Source of the DNA: an uncultured Oscillospiraceae bacterium
GTDB lineage: Bacteria > Bacillota_A > Clostridia > Oscillospirales > Oscillospiraceae
DNA length: 24,740 bases
NCBI GenBank assembly: GCA_900762245.1
Contig: CAAFFR010000150.1
Coordinates: forward strand, 1 to 24,740
Reading direction: 5' to 3'
Shown here: positions 6,192 through 13,921 of the stretch, in pieces
Position numbering within the stretch: the first letter of the stretch is position 1
Layout of the letters: each line of letters opens with the position of its first letter
Notes under the pieces: model-generated
What the model saw: the letters and a program-made list of their open reading frames with translations, nothing else
What the model was told of the DNA's origin: nothing
Databases searched by the model: none
Program-made: the position numbers and the translations under genes

Positions 6192-7064
6192 ATGGAGAAC
6201 CTTCAGGAGTTTTTTGCGACCTTGCAGAAAATGCAGTGGTCGGACTATCTGGACATCATTGTGGTGGCATTTTTGATCTATAAGATGCTGCCCCTGATCC
6301 GAACCCCAAATATTATGCGGATCGCCCGTACGGTGGTGGCCCTGCTGCTGATGACCTGGATCACCGATGTGATGGAACTGTATACCATAAACTGGATTTT
6401 GGACCAGGTGCTGGCCATCGGTCTTCTGGCCTTTGTGGTGCTGTTCCAGCCGGAACTGCGCCGGATGCTGGACCATCTGGGCAATGTGAAGATCAGCAAT
6501 CTCTTCGGCTCCGGCAAGCCCTTGCAGGAGATGGAGCATGTGATTGCCCAGACTGTTATGGCCTGTGAGGTCATGAGCCGGGAAAAGGTAGGCGCGCTGA
6601 TCGTTTTCTGCCGGGACCAGCGTCTGGATGAATATTTCAAGACCGGCACCCAGATCGACGGTCAGGTTTCCGAGCAGCTGCTGCGTAATATTTTCTTCAA
6701 AAATTCCCCGCTCCATGACGGTGCTGTGATTATCCGGGACAGCCGGGTGGCAGCGGCAGGCTGCGTGCTGCCCCTGTCTGACAGCCACCGCCTCAGTGCG
6801 GACCTGGGTACCCGTCACCGGGCAGGTGTGGGCATGAGCGAGGCCTCCGATGCGGTGGTGGTCATCGTATCCGAGGAAAACGGCACCATTTCCGTAGCCT
6901 CCGGCGGTATGCTGAAGCGGCATCTGGCTCCCCAGACCCTGGAGAAGCTGCTGCGCAACGAACTGTGTCCGGATACCGGTATGGAGAACGAAGTGAATGC
7001 TGCCGCACAGGTGCTGAAAAAGATTACCAGGAAGAAGGAGAACGACGGTTATGGCAAAAAATAA
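6192..7064 (+). CDS. cdaA: diadenylate cyclase CdaA
   Basis: Membrane enzyme making the second messenger c-di-AMP from two ATP. The 290 residues are the usual length. Three hydrophobic segments fill about residues 18-86. The DAC catalytic domain follows, with the DGA motif at 176-178 (LHDGAVII) and the RHR motif at 208-210 (GTRHRAG), both needed for catalysis. The ATG has an AAGGGG site about 11 bp upstream. It overlaps cdaR by 14 bp, as in other Firmicutes where CdaR controls CdaA. The usual third member glmM does not follow here. c-di-AMP in this phylum governs potassium and osmolyte balance and wall integrity, which fits the kinase/phosphatase pair further down the same strand. Confidence 0.97.
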   Translation: MENLQEFFATLQKMQWSDYLDIIVVAFLIYKMLPLIRTPNIMRIARTVVALLLMTWITDVMELYTINWILDQVLAIGLLAFVVLFQPELRRMLDHLGNVKISNLFGSGKPLQEMEHVIAQTVMACEVMSREKVGALIVFCRDQRLDEYFKTGTQIDGQVSEQLLRNIFFKNSPLHDGAVIIRDSRVAAAGCVLPLSDSHRLSADLGTRHRAGVGMSEASDAVVVIVSEENGTISVASGGMLKRHLAPQTLEKLLRNELCPDTGMENEVNAAAQVLKKITRKKENDGYGKK

Positions 7065-8292
7065 GCTCTATTCCATCATTTTATCCGTTGCCGTTGCCTT
7101 TGCTCTGTGGCTGTATGTCATCAACAACGTCAGCGAAAAGGCTGACTGGCATTTCTACAATATTCCCGTTGTCCGGGCTGGCGAATCGGTCCTCAGCGAG
7201 CGGAATCTGATGATTACGGATATTTCCAGCAATGTGGTATCCCTGCATTTGTCCGGAACCCGCAATGACCTGAACAAGATCGATGAGAAGAATACCAGTG
7301 TCCACATCGACCTGAGCAACATCAAGGAGCCGGGAGAAAAGATTCCTCTGAATTTCAAGCCATCCTATCCCAGTGATGTCAGCGCCGGCGATCTGGAAGT
7401 GCTGGACCAGAATCCGGAAGCCATTTATGTCAGCGTAGACTACCGTAGGACTACCGAGATCCCTGTCCAGATCAAATGGAAGGGCACCCGCTCTGAAAAT
7501 TACATTTATGACACCGAAAATGCGGTGCTGGATTATCCCACCGTCACCATTACGGGTCCCGCCGCAGTGGCGGACCAGATCCACCATGCGGAAATTGAAG
7601 TGGATCTGACCGGCAAGGTGGAGTCCATCAGCGAAAGCTTCCGCTATACGCTCTGCAATGCCCACGGAGACCCTGTGGATGCCCAGAGTATTACCACCAA
7701 TGTAGAAGAGATCCGGCTCAATGCCCAGATCCAGCGCATTAAGGAGATCCGGCTGGCGGCAGATGTGATCTACGGCGGCGGCGCTACGGCTCTGAATACC
7801 ACCGTAAACATTGAACCTTCTGCGATCCGGGTCTCCGGCGGCGAAGCTGTGCTGGAAGAACTTGGAGACAAGCTGACGGTCTGTACCATCAATCTGGCAG
7901 AGATCGAAAAATCCGGCAGCTTTGAATACACTGTGAGCCTGCCTGACGGCGTTACCAACCAGACCGGTGTTTCTGAGGTGACGGTATCTGTCCGCTTTGC
8001 CGGGCTGAAGGGCAAGGACTTTGTGGTGGAAAACTTTGAGATCGTTAATTTGCCCGACGGCATGGAGGCAGAGATCATCAATGCCAACCTGACGGTAAAG
8101 ATCCGCGGTCCCGAATCTGAAATCGGTGCCCTGACCCAGGATGATGTCACCGCTGTGGTGGACTTCTCCAATGCCGAGGTGGGCACGGCTACCTATAAGG
8201 CAACCATCACCTTTAATGAGAAATTCCCCAATGTGGGTGCTTTGAAGACAAGCTCTGTATCGGCAACGGTGCAGCTGATTGGGGAGAATTGA
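7051..8292 (+). CDS. cdaR: YbbR-domain regulator of diadenylate cyclase
   Basis: A 413-residue extracytoplasmic protein with one N-terminal membrane anchor (about residues 5-25, LYSIILSVAVAFALWLYVI) and a series of beta-rich YbbR repeats. I count four: about residues 35-140, 145-230, 250-325 and 335-410, with recurring patterns such as VTITGPAAVADQI and VKIRGPESEIGAL. CdaR binds CdaA and modulates its cyclase activity in Bacillus, Listeria and Staphylococcus. The ATG lies inside the end of cdaA (14-bp overlap) with an AAGGAG site at 7035-7040. The next gene starts 1 bp after its stop, so the RseC-like protein is made from the same message. Confidence 0.93.
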   Translation: MAKNKLYSIILSVAVAFALWLYVINNVSEKADWHFYNIPVVRAGESVLSERNLMITDISSNVVSLHLSGTRNDLNKIDEKNTSVHIDLSNIKEPGEKIPLNFKPSYPSDVSAGDLEVLDQNPEAIYVSVDYRRTTEIPVQIKWKGTRSENYIYDTENAVLDYPTVTITGPAAVADQIHHAEIEVDLTGKVESISESFRYTLCNAHGDPVDAQSITTNVEEIRLNAQIQRIKEIRLAADVIYGGGATALNTTVNIEPSAIRVSGGEAVLEELGDKLTVCTINLAEIEKSGSFEYTVSLPDGVTNQTGVSEVTVSVRFAGLKGKDFVVENFEIVNLPDGMEAEIINANLTVKIRGPESEIGALTQDDVTAVVDFSNAEVGTATYKATITFNEKFPNVGALKTSSVSATVQLIGEN

Positions 8293-8293
8293 T

Positions 8294-8743
8294 ATGGAGC
8301 AGCTGGTACGGGTAAAAGAAACCTTTGACGATGGCACAGCAACCGTGCTGCTGGTGCGGGAAAGCGCCTGCTCCGGCGACTGCCACAAATGTTCCGGCTG
8401 CGGTGCAGCCAAGGAAACCATGATTTTCACCGCCCAGAATGCCATCGGTGCCAGCCGGGGCGATCTGGTGAAGGTGGAGTCTGCCACCGGCCCTGTCATG
8501 AAAGCAGCGGTGGTGCTGTATGTGATCCCTCTGGTGCTGTTCTTCCTGGGCTACTGGCTGGGAACGCTGCCCGGCAACTTCGGTACCTTGGGCGGCTGCC
8601 TGGGATTTGTGCTGGGTGTTGCCATTGTGGTGGTGTATGACCGCCTTGTGGTAAAAAAAACCAATCTGGGCTATACCATTACTGCCTATGCAGCAGATGC
8701 CCTGATTCAAAATATGAGAAAAGAGGTCCATGACCATGGTTAA
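8294..8743 (+). CDS. RseC/MucC-like SoxR-reducing family membrane protein
   Basis: A 149-residue protein of the SoxR_reduc/RseC family. The cytoplasmic N-terminal part carries a cysteine cluster C26-x3-C30-x2-C33-x2-C36 (ACSGDCHKCSGC), likely to bind a metal or Fe-S centre. Two transmembrane helices follow at about residues 71-90 (VMKAAVVLYVIPLVLFFLGYW) and 97-116. Start chosen at ATG 8294 with GGGGAG at 8281-8286; an in-frame TTG at 8279 lies within cdaR and has no ribosome site. In Proteobacteria relatives act in envelope-stress signalling (RseC) or SoxR reduction together with Rnf-type complexes. No rnf genes are visible here, so the role in this organism is unknown. It is translationally linked to both cdaR and yicC. 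Confidence 0.8.
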   Translation: MEQLVRVKETFDDGTATVLLVRESACSGDCHKCSGCGAAKETMIFTAQNAIGASRGDLVKVESATGPVMKAAVVLYVIPLVLFFLGYWLGTLPGNFGTLGGCLGFVLGVAIVVVYDRLVVKKTNLGYTITAYAADALIQNMRKEVHDHG

Positions 8744-9614
8744 GAGCATGACCGGCTACGGCCGGGCTGTGGAAACCGTAAACGGAAGAGAATTTACCGT
8801 GGAGCTGCGCTCCGTGAACAACCGTTACCTCGACTGCAGTGTCAAGCTCCCCAGGAGCCTGTCCTTTGCGGAGGAAGCCGTCAAGCAGGCTGTAAAGGCT
8901 ACCATTTCCCGGGGCAAGGTGGACGTGTTCATCTCCATCCGCTCCGAGGGCGCTGCAGATGTGAAGGTCACCCTGAATGCCGCCATGGTGGAGGGTTATC
9001 TTGCTGCCATGAAGCAGATGGTAACGGACTACGGTGTGCAGGATGATATCAGCGTGTCCGTCATCTCCCGGATGCCTGAGGTCTTCACTGTGGAGAAGCC
9101 CGAGGTGGACGAGGAGCAGCTGCTTGCTGACCTGATGAGCGTAGTTCGCAAGGCACTGGCCAATTACGATGCCATGCGCGCTGCCGAAGGCAAGGCTTTG
9201 GAAGCCGATCTGCGCAGCCGCGGCAATACCATTCTGGAGCTGGTTGCCCAGGTGGAAGCCGGCAACGGCCAGACCGTTATCGACTACCGCACCCGCCTGG
9301 AAAACAAGCTGAGAGAAGTGCTGGCCAACACTGCCATCGACGAAAGCCGTATCCTGACGGAAGCCGCCATCTTTGCGGACAAGGTTGCTGTGGATGAGGA
9401 AACTGTCCGTCTGCGCAGCCACTTAGAGCAGATGAACCAGATGCTGACCACCGGCGGTGCCATTGGCCGGAAACTGGACTTCCTGCTGCAGGAGATGAAC
9501 CGGGAGGCCAATACCACCGGCTCCAAGTGCTCCGATGTGCGCCTGGCCCGGATCGTAGTGGATATCAAGGCTGAGCTGGAAAAGATTCGCGAGCAGACCC
9601 AGAATATCGAGTAA
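8736..9614 (+). CDS. yicC: YicC family endoribonuclease
   Basis: A 292-residue protein of the YicC/YloC family, recognised as endoribonucleases in E. coli and B. subtilis. It begins with the signature MVKSMTGYGRA and ends with the conserved LLQEMNREANTTGSK...IKAELEKIREQTQNIE of the DUF1732 domain. Two ATG codons are possible (8730, 8736). The AAGAGG site at 8721-8726 is 9 bp from 8736 but only 3 bp from 8730, and MVKSMTG is the usual family start, so 8736 is chosen. It overlaps the RseC-like gene by 8 bp. yicC next to remA and gmk is the standard Firmicutes arrangement. Confidence 0.92.
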   Translation: MVKSMTGYGRAVETVNGREFTVELRSVNNRYLDCSVKLPRSLSFAEEAVKQAVKATISRGKVDVFISIRSEGAADVKVTLNAAMVEGYLAAMKQMVTDYGVQDDISVSVISRMPEVFTVEKPEVDEEQLLADLMSVVRKALANYDAMRAAEGKALEADLRSRGNTILELVAQVEAGNGQTVIDYRTRLENKLREVLANTAIDESRILTEAAIFADKVAVDEETVRLRSHLEQMNQMLTTGGAIGRKLDFLLQEMNREANTTGSKCSDVRLARIVVDIKAELEKIREQTQNIE

Positions 9615-9714
9615 GCGGCCGGTGGCCGCGGACAATGCGCACGAAGCCGGGCTATAGAGGGTACACCATTGGGTACCGCCCGGTAACGTTACCTTTCATA
9701 AGATCGAGGCTTTT
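9615..9714 (+). promoter_or_regulatory. yicC-remA spacer with hairpin, palindrome and spaced repeats
   Basis: This is the first sizeable gap downstream of cdaA. It starts with a perfect hairpin GCGGCC-GGT-GGCCGC (9615-9629) without a T-tract. Further on are GGGTAC at 9659-9664, GGGTAC at 9671-9676 and the 12-bp perfect palindrome GGTAACGTTACC at 9682-9693, spaced roughly 11-12 bp apart. No convincing -35/-10 pair is seen. The remA ribosome site GAGG is at 9706-9709. Confidence 0.4.
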
Positions 9715-9978
9715 ATGAAACTGATAAACATTGGCTTTGGCAGTATGGTAGCTGCCAACCGGCTGCTGGCCATCGTGGCTCCGGATTCCGCGCCCATCAA
9801 GCGTGTCATCCAGGAAGCCCGGGACCGGGGAATGCTCATTGATGCATCCTACGGCCGAAAAACAAAAGCTGTCATTCTGATGGATACGGACCATGTGATC
9901 CTGTCCGCCATCCCCACGGAGACCATTTCTGCCCGGTGGATGGACAAGCAGGACCCGATTGAGGAGGATGTGGAATGA
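9715..9978 (+). CDS. remA: RemA family DNA-binding regulator (DUF370)
   Basis: An 87-residue protein beginning [21 protein letters not shown], typical of the RemA/DUF370 family; [19 protein letters not shown] and [14 protein letters not shown] are the conserved middle and C-terminal blocks. In B. subtilis RemA is a DNA-binding regulator of biofilm matrix and osmolyte genes and is encoded directly before gmk, as here. Its stop overlaps the gmk start by 4 bp. The C-terminal tail [10 protein letters not shown] is short and acidic. Family assignment is firm; its targets in this organism are unknown. Confidence 0.92.
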   Translation: MKLINIGFGSMVAANRLLAIVAPDSAPIKRVIQEARDRGMLIDASYGRKTKAVILMDTDHVILSAIPTETISARWMDKQDPIEEDVE

Positions 9979-10523
9979 GCAAAGGCAAACTTGTGGTGAT
10001 TTCCGGTGCATCCGGTGTGGGAAAGGGCACCGTTCTGGGTATCATGATGCGTAAGCATCCTGAACTGCGGTTCTCCGTTTCCGCAACCACCCGGGCCCCC
10101 CGCCCCAACGAGGTGGATGGCGTCCACTATTACTTTGTGACGAAAGAGCGGTTTGAAGAAATGATCGCCGCTGGGGAATTTCTGGAATACGATGCCCACG
10201 CTGCCAACTATTACGGCACGCCCCGGGCACAGGCTGAGGAAAAAATGGCTAACGGCTCCGTGCTGCTGGACATTGAACCTAACGGTGCCAAGCAGGTGAA
10301 GCAGTCCGCTCCTGAAGCGGTGCTGGTGTTCATCATGCCCCCTTCTCTGGAGGAACTGGAACGCCGCCTTCGCGGCCGCGGCGATACCTCCGAGGAACAG
10401 ATTGCCATGCGGATGGAGCGTGCCCATTGGGAAATGGAGCAGAGTGCCTGGTATGACCATGTTGTGACCAATGACGACGCAGAGCGCTGCGCCGATGAGA
10501 TTTTGAAGATTATTGCTGAATAA
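9975..10523 (+). CDS. gmk: guanylate kinase
   Basis: Phosphorylates GMP to GDP with ATP. The 182-residue protein has the P-loop [11 protein letters not shown] near the N-terminus, then [23 protein letters not shown], which contains the GMP-binding block, and the lid region [18 protein letters not shown]. It is shorter than the roughly 205-residue Bacillus and E. coli enzymes, mostly by lacking a C-terminal tail. The start overlaps remA (ATGA) with GAGGAGG at 9961-9967. It is followed after 20 bp by rpoZ. Confidence 0.96.
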   Translation: MSKGKLVVISGASGVGKGTVLGIMMRKHPELRFSVSATTRAPRPNEVDGVHYYFVTKERFEEMIAAGEFLEYDAHAANYYGTPRAQAEEKMANGSVLLDIEPNGAKQVKQSAPEAVLVFIMPPSLEELERRLRGRGDTSEEQIAMRMERAHWEMEQSAWYDHVVTNDDAERCADEILKIIAE

Positions 10524-10543
10524 TATTTTGGAGGATTAAAATT

Positions 10544-10750
10544 ATGCTGTACCCCCCTGTTGCTGATTTGCTGAAGAATGTGGATAGCCGTTACCTGCTG
10601 GTGAATGTGGTGGCTCACCGCGCCCGCCAGATTGCCGCTGAGGCTGAGGCTTTCCAGGAGGAACTGCCCGAGAAGCCCGTTACCCTGGCCATTCAGGAAG
10701 TTGCCGACGGCCTGCTGTCCGGCTCCGTGAAGGACGAATACAAGAACTAA
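10544..10750 (+). CDS. rpoZ: RNA polymerase omega subunit
   Basis: A 68-residue omega subunit that helps assemble and stabilise RNA polymerase. It reads MLYPPVADLLKNVDSRYLLVNVVAHRARQIA..., with the conserved DSRYLLV and ARQIA of the family, and KPVTLAIQEVADG in the second half. TGGAGG (10529-10534) precedes the ATG by 9 bp. Its position directly after gmk is the general bacterial arrangement. In B. subtilis coaBC follows; here a small palindromic repeat and then priA follow instead. Confidence 0.93.
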   Translation: MLYPPVADLLKNVDSRYLLVNVVAHRARQIAAEAEAFQEELPEKPVTLAIQEVADGLLSGSVKDEYKN

Positions 10751-10767
10751 AATAATTGAGTTTGTAT

Positions 10768-10804
10768 GTCATTGTGAACCAGCCTACGGCCTCCTTGCAA
10801 TGAC
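10768..10804. repeat. collapsed 37-bp copy of repeat family B
   Basis: GTCATTG (10768-10774) and CAATGAC (10798-10804) are exact inverted ends. The left side GTCATTGTGAACCAG matches the inward-read right end of the full element at 13771-13902 (GTCATTGCGAACCAG). The right side read inward, GTCATTGCAAGGAG, matches that element's left end (GTCATTGCGAGGAG). It therefore looks like both ends of family B joined with the middle lost. It is followed by AAAAAG, so it might act as a weak terminator or attenuator between rpoZ and priA. Confidence 0.65.
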
Positions 10805-10825
10805 AAAAAGCGAGGAGGGGATTGT

Positions 10826-13270
10826 GTGATAGCAAAAATTGCGGTATCTGCGGCAAATTTTGCCATCGACAAGCCCTATTCCTACCGCATTCCTGAGGGA
10901 ATGGCAGCCCTGCCCGGTCAGCGGGTGATGCTGCCCTTCGGCCGCGCCAACAAGCGCAGCGAGGGCATCGTCCTGACGGTGGAAGCCGGCGACGAGGGAA
11001 AACTGAAGCCCATCGAGCGGATTCTGGATGAACAGCCCCTGCTGACGGAGCATCAGCTTCGTCTGGCGGCTTTCCTGCGGGAACGGTATTTCTGCACCTT
11101 TTACGATGCCATCCGGGCCATGCTGCCGGCGGGGCTCTGGTTTCAGTCCAAGGAAACCTTTTCCCTGACGGAGGACCGGAGCTGGCAGGACAAGCCCATC
11201 CGCAAAGAATATGCCCGGGAGGTTCTGGACCTTTTGGACAGCCTGGGCGGGCAGGCGGAGGAAGCCCCTCTGCACAATCTGATTCCAGATGAGGACACGC
11301 TGAAAGATGTGCTGTCCTACCTGTCCCGGAAAAAGTGGATCACCGCCCAGACGGATTTTCTGCGGAAATTAGGAGACAAAACAGAAAAAATTGCAACCTT
11401 GGCAGCCTCCCCGGAGGAAGCTATGGAGTTTGCTTCCCACCGGCCCAAATCCGCTGCCATGCAGCGGCAGGTGCTGGAACTGCTGTGCAGTTTGGGCAGC
11501 GTTTCTGTCAAAGAACTCTGCTATTTCACCGGCGCTTCCACAGCCACCGTGAACCGGCTGGAAAAGCTGGGTTATGTTACGTTGTCGGAACGGCCCGTGC
11601 TGCGGTGCCGGGAAATCAGACCTGCAATGTTGAAGGGTCCTTTGGTGCTCAATGAAAAGCAGCAGCACTGCTTTGATGGCCTGCGGCAGCAGATAGCAGA
11701 GGATGCCCCCGGCGTGGCACTGCTTTACGGTGTTACCGGCTCCGGCAAGACCTCTGTCTATATCAAACTGATCCAGGCCTGTCTGGATGCAGGCAAAAGC
11801 GCCATGCTTCTGGTGCCGGAAATTGCCCTGACCCCCCAGCTTCTGGGATTGCTGGCGGCCTACTTTGACCAACAGGTGGCGGTGCTCCACAGCAGCCTGT
11901 CTGCGGGAGAGCGCTATGACCAGTGGAAACGGGTCCGCAGCGGAGAAGCCAAAGTGGTGGTGGGTACCCGCAGTGCGGTGTTTGCCCCCTGCACCCCCGG
12001 CCTCATCATTCTGGATGAGGAACAGGAGCACTCTTATAAATCCGAAAATACCCCCCGCTACAATGCCAAGGAAGTGGCCATCTGGCGGGGACTGAAAGAA
12101 AGGGCACTGGTGCTGCTGGGGTCTGCGACCCCCTCTATTGAGAGCATGTACCGGGCCAAAAGCGGTACTTACCGCTTATATACCTTAACGGAGCGCTTTA
12201 ACGGAAAGCCCCTTCCCGAAGTGGACATTGTGGACATGCGGGAAGAACTGAAAATGGGCAATGACCTGTCCTTAAGCGTTCCTCTGCGCCATGCCATGAT
12301 GGAGACCCGGGAAGCGGGGAAGCAGTCTATTCTGCTTCTGAACCGCCGGGGCAACAGCCGGGCACTGGTCTGCGTGGACTGCCGGGAGACCCCGGAGTGT
12401 CCCCGGTGCAGCGTGCGGCTGACCTATCACAGCGCCAACAACCGGCTGATGTGCCATTACTGCGGCTATTCCCAGCCAAATCCGGAGCGCTGCCCCAGCT
12501 GCGGCGGCCCTCTGAAAACCATCGGCACCGGTACCCAGAAGGTCCAGGAGGAACTGGCCTTCCTTTTCCCGGAGATGGAGACCATCCGCATGGATGCGGA
12601 CACGGTCAGCGCCGTGAACACCCACGAAAAAATACTGGACCGATTCCAGAAGGAGAAAATCCCCACCCTCATCGGCACCCAGATGGTGGCCAAGGGCCTG
12701 AATCTGCCGGATGTGACGCTGGTTGGCGTCCTGGATGCAGACCTGAGCCTCTACACCGGCGGCTACCGGGCAGGGGAGACCACCTTCAATATGCTGACCC
12801 AGGTGGTGGGGCGTGCCGGACGGGGCGATACTCCCGGACGGGCTGTGGTCCAGACGCTGGTTCCGGAGCATCAGGTCATCAAGCTGGCGGCCCAGCAGAA
12901 TTATGACGGTTTTTATGACCTGGAGATCAACCTGCGCCGGGTCCAGAATGCACCGCCCTTTGGCGATATCGCCACGGTGACGGTGACGGGACAGGAGGAA
13001 GCAGCAGTGCTGCGGGGCGCGGCGAAATTCCGGGACAGCCTGAATGCCTGCCTGCGGCAGCCAAATTACCAGGGAGAATCCTGCACTGTGCTGGGGCCTG
13101 CCCCCTGCATTGTGCCGAAAATAAATTACCATTTCCGCTATCAGCTGACGCTGCGGTGCCGCATGACGAAAAGTATGCGGCTGCTGCTGGCCCACCTGCT
13201 GCGGGAATTCAGCAAGGATAAACAAAATCGCGGTGTCAACGCCTTTATTGACGTGAACGGCTTTGAATAA
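10826..13270 (+). CDS. priA: primosomal protein N' (replication restart helicase)
   Basis: PriA helicase, 814 residues, which reloads the replication machinery at stalled forks. The N-terminal DNA-binding domain is followed by a winged-helix stretch, then the helicase core with Walker A GVTGSGKTS at 302-310 and Walker B as DEEQ at 397-400 (many PriA proteins have DEEH). The zinc-binding module CVDCRETPECPRCS...CHYCGYSQPNPERCPSCGG carries eight cysteines. Motif V/VI region GTQMVAKGLNLPDVTLV and QVVGRAGRGDTPG completes the helicase. GTG start chosen: GAGGAGGGG (10812-10820) is 5 bp upstream and the protein begins MIAKIAVSAANFAIDKPYSY, as in relatives. It is followed after 17 bp by def. Confidence 0.96.
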   Translation: MIAKIAVSAANFAIDKPYSYRIPEGMAALPGQRVMLPFGRANKRSEGIVLTVEAGDEGKLKPIERILDEQPLLTEHQLRLAAFLRERYFCTFYDAIRAMLPAGLWFQSKETFSLTEDRSWQDKPIRKEYAREVLDLLDSLGGQAEEAPLHNLIPDEDTLKDVLSYLSRKKWITAQTDFLRKLGDKTEKIATLAASPEEAMEFASHRPKSAAMQRQVLELLCSLGSVSVKELCYFTGASTATVNRLEKLGYVTLSERPVLRCREIRPAMLKGPLVLNEKQQHCFDGLRQQIAEDAPGVALLYGVTGSGKTSVYIKLIQACLDAGKSAMLLVPEIALTPQLLGLLAAYFDQQVAVLHSSLSAGERYDQWKRVRSGEAKVVVGTRSAVFAPCTPGLIILDEEQEHSYKSENTPRYNAKEVAIWRGLKERALVLLGSATPSIESMYRAKSGTYRLYTLTERFNGKPLPEVDIVDMREELKMGNDLSLSVPLRHAMMETREAGKQSILLLNRRGNSRALVCVDCRETPECPRCSVRLTYHSANNRLMCHYCGYSQPNPERCPSCGGPLKTIGTGTQKVQEELAFLFPEMETIRMDADTVSAVNTHEKILDRFQKEKIPTLIGTQMVAKGLNLPDVTLVGVLDADLSLYTGGYRAGETTFNMLTQVVGRAGRGDTPGRAVVQTLVPEHQVIKLAAQQNYDGFYDLEINLRRVQNAPPFGDIATVTVTGQEEAAVLRGAAKFRDSLNACLRQPNYQGESCTVLGPAPCIVPKINYHFRYQLTLRCRMTKSMRLLLAHLLREFSKDKQNRGVNAFIDVNGFE

Positions 13271-13287
13271 AGAAAGAGGTTTTACAC

Positions 13288-13764
13288 ATGGGACTGCGCA
13301 GAATTTTGACTGACAAGGAACCCAGCCTGCATAAGGTTTGCCGGCCGGTGGAAAAATTTGATTGGCGGCTGCACAAGCTGCTGGATGATATGGTGGACAC
13401 CATGCTGGATGCCAACGGCGTTGGCCTGGCGGCTCCCCAGGTAGGCATTCTGCGCCGCGTGGTGGTCGTGGATACCGGTGAGGGCATTCTGGAGCTGGTG
13501 AATCCCACCATTGTGGAAACTGATGGCGAGCAGATCGGTGCCGAGGGCTGCCTCAGCGTGCCCGGTAAGTATGGCCTGGTGAAGCGCCCCTATTATGCCA
13601 AGGTCCGGGCACAGGACCGTTATGGTGAATGGTTCGAGGCTGAGGGTGAAGAACTCATCGGCCGCTGCTTCTGCCATGAGCTGGATCATCTGGATGGCAT
13701 CGTCTATACCGAGGTCATGGAACGCTACCTGACCGAGGAAGAACTGCAGTACGACGAAGAATAA
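13288..13764 (+). CDS. def: peptide deformylase
   Basis: Removes the formyl group from the N-terminal methionine of new proteins. The 158-residue protein has the three family motifs in order: GVGLAAPQ, EGCLSVPG (metal-binding Cys) and CHELDHLDG (HExxH metal site). An AAGAGG site (13274-13279) precedes the ATG by 8 bp. It follows priA by 17 bp and precedes fmt, the formyltransferase that adds the group it removes. A 132-bp palindromic repeat is inserted between def and fmt. Confidence 0.97.
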   Translation: MGLRRILTDKEPSLHKVCRPVEKFDWRLHKLLDDMVDTMLDANGVGLAAPQVGILRRVVVVDTGEGILELVNPTIVETDGEQIGAEGCLSVPGKYGLVKRPYYAKVRAQDRYGEWFEAEGEELIGRCFCHELDHLDGIVYTEVMERYLTEEELQYDEE

Positions 13765-13770
13765 GTTTTT

Positions 13771-13902
13771 CTGTCATTGCGAGGAGCGAAGCGACGTGGC
13801 AATCCCCACGATGGTCTGAGCGCGCCGAAATCTCCGGGAGATTGCACCACAGGCATTCCCTTCGGTCACCACACCAGTGTGCGCACTGGTTCGCAATGAC
13901 AG
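13771..13902. repeat. MITE-like palindromic repeat, family B, full copy
   Basis: The ends are exact 12-bp inverted repeats: CTGTCATTGCGA (13771-13782) and TCGCAATGACAG (13891-13902). Inside are the hairpins AATCTCC-G-GGAGATT (13829-13843) and ACCAGTG-TGCG-CACTGGT (13873-13890). There is no transposase gene. It lies in the def-fmt gap and stops 7 bp short of the fmt ribosome site. An open frame runs through its right end into fmt, but the fmt start lies outside the element. Confidence 0.8.
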
Positions 13903-13921
13903 TATGTATGGAGGCCTGAAT

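Noticed and set aside
6166..6193. Second cdaA promoter, TTGACA at 6166-6171
   Set aside because: The only -10-like sequence at a fitting distance (GACAAT, 6188-6193) overlaps the cdaA start codon, leaving no ribosome site in the transcript.
7081..8499. 472-codon minus-strand frame opposite cdaR
   Set aside because: Low-complexity antisense frame with no recognisable motif; cdaR is well supported.
13877..13921. Longer fmt start within the family B repeat
   Set aside because: The added residues come from repeat sequence, and the good ribosome site and conserved MRVVFMGTP start point to 13922.
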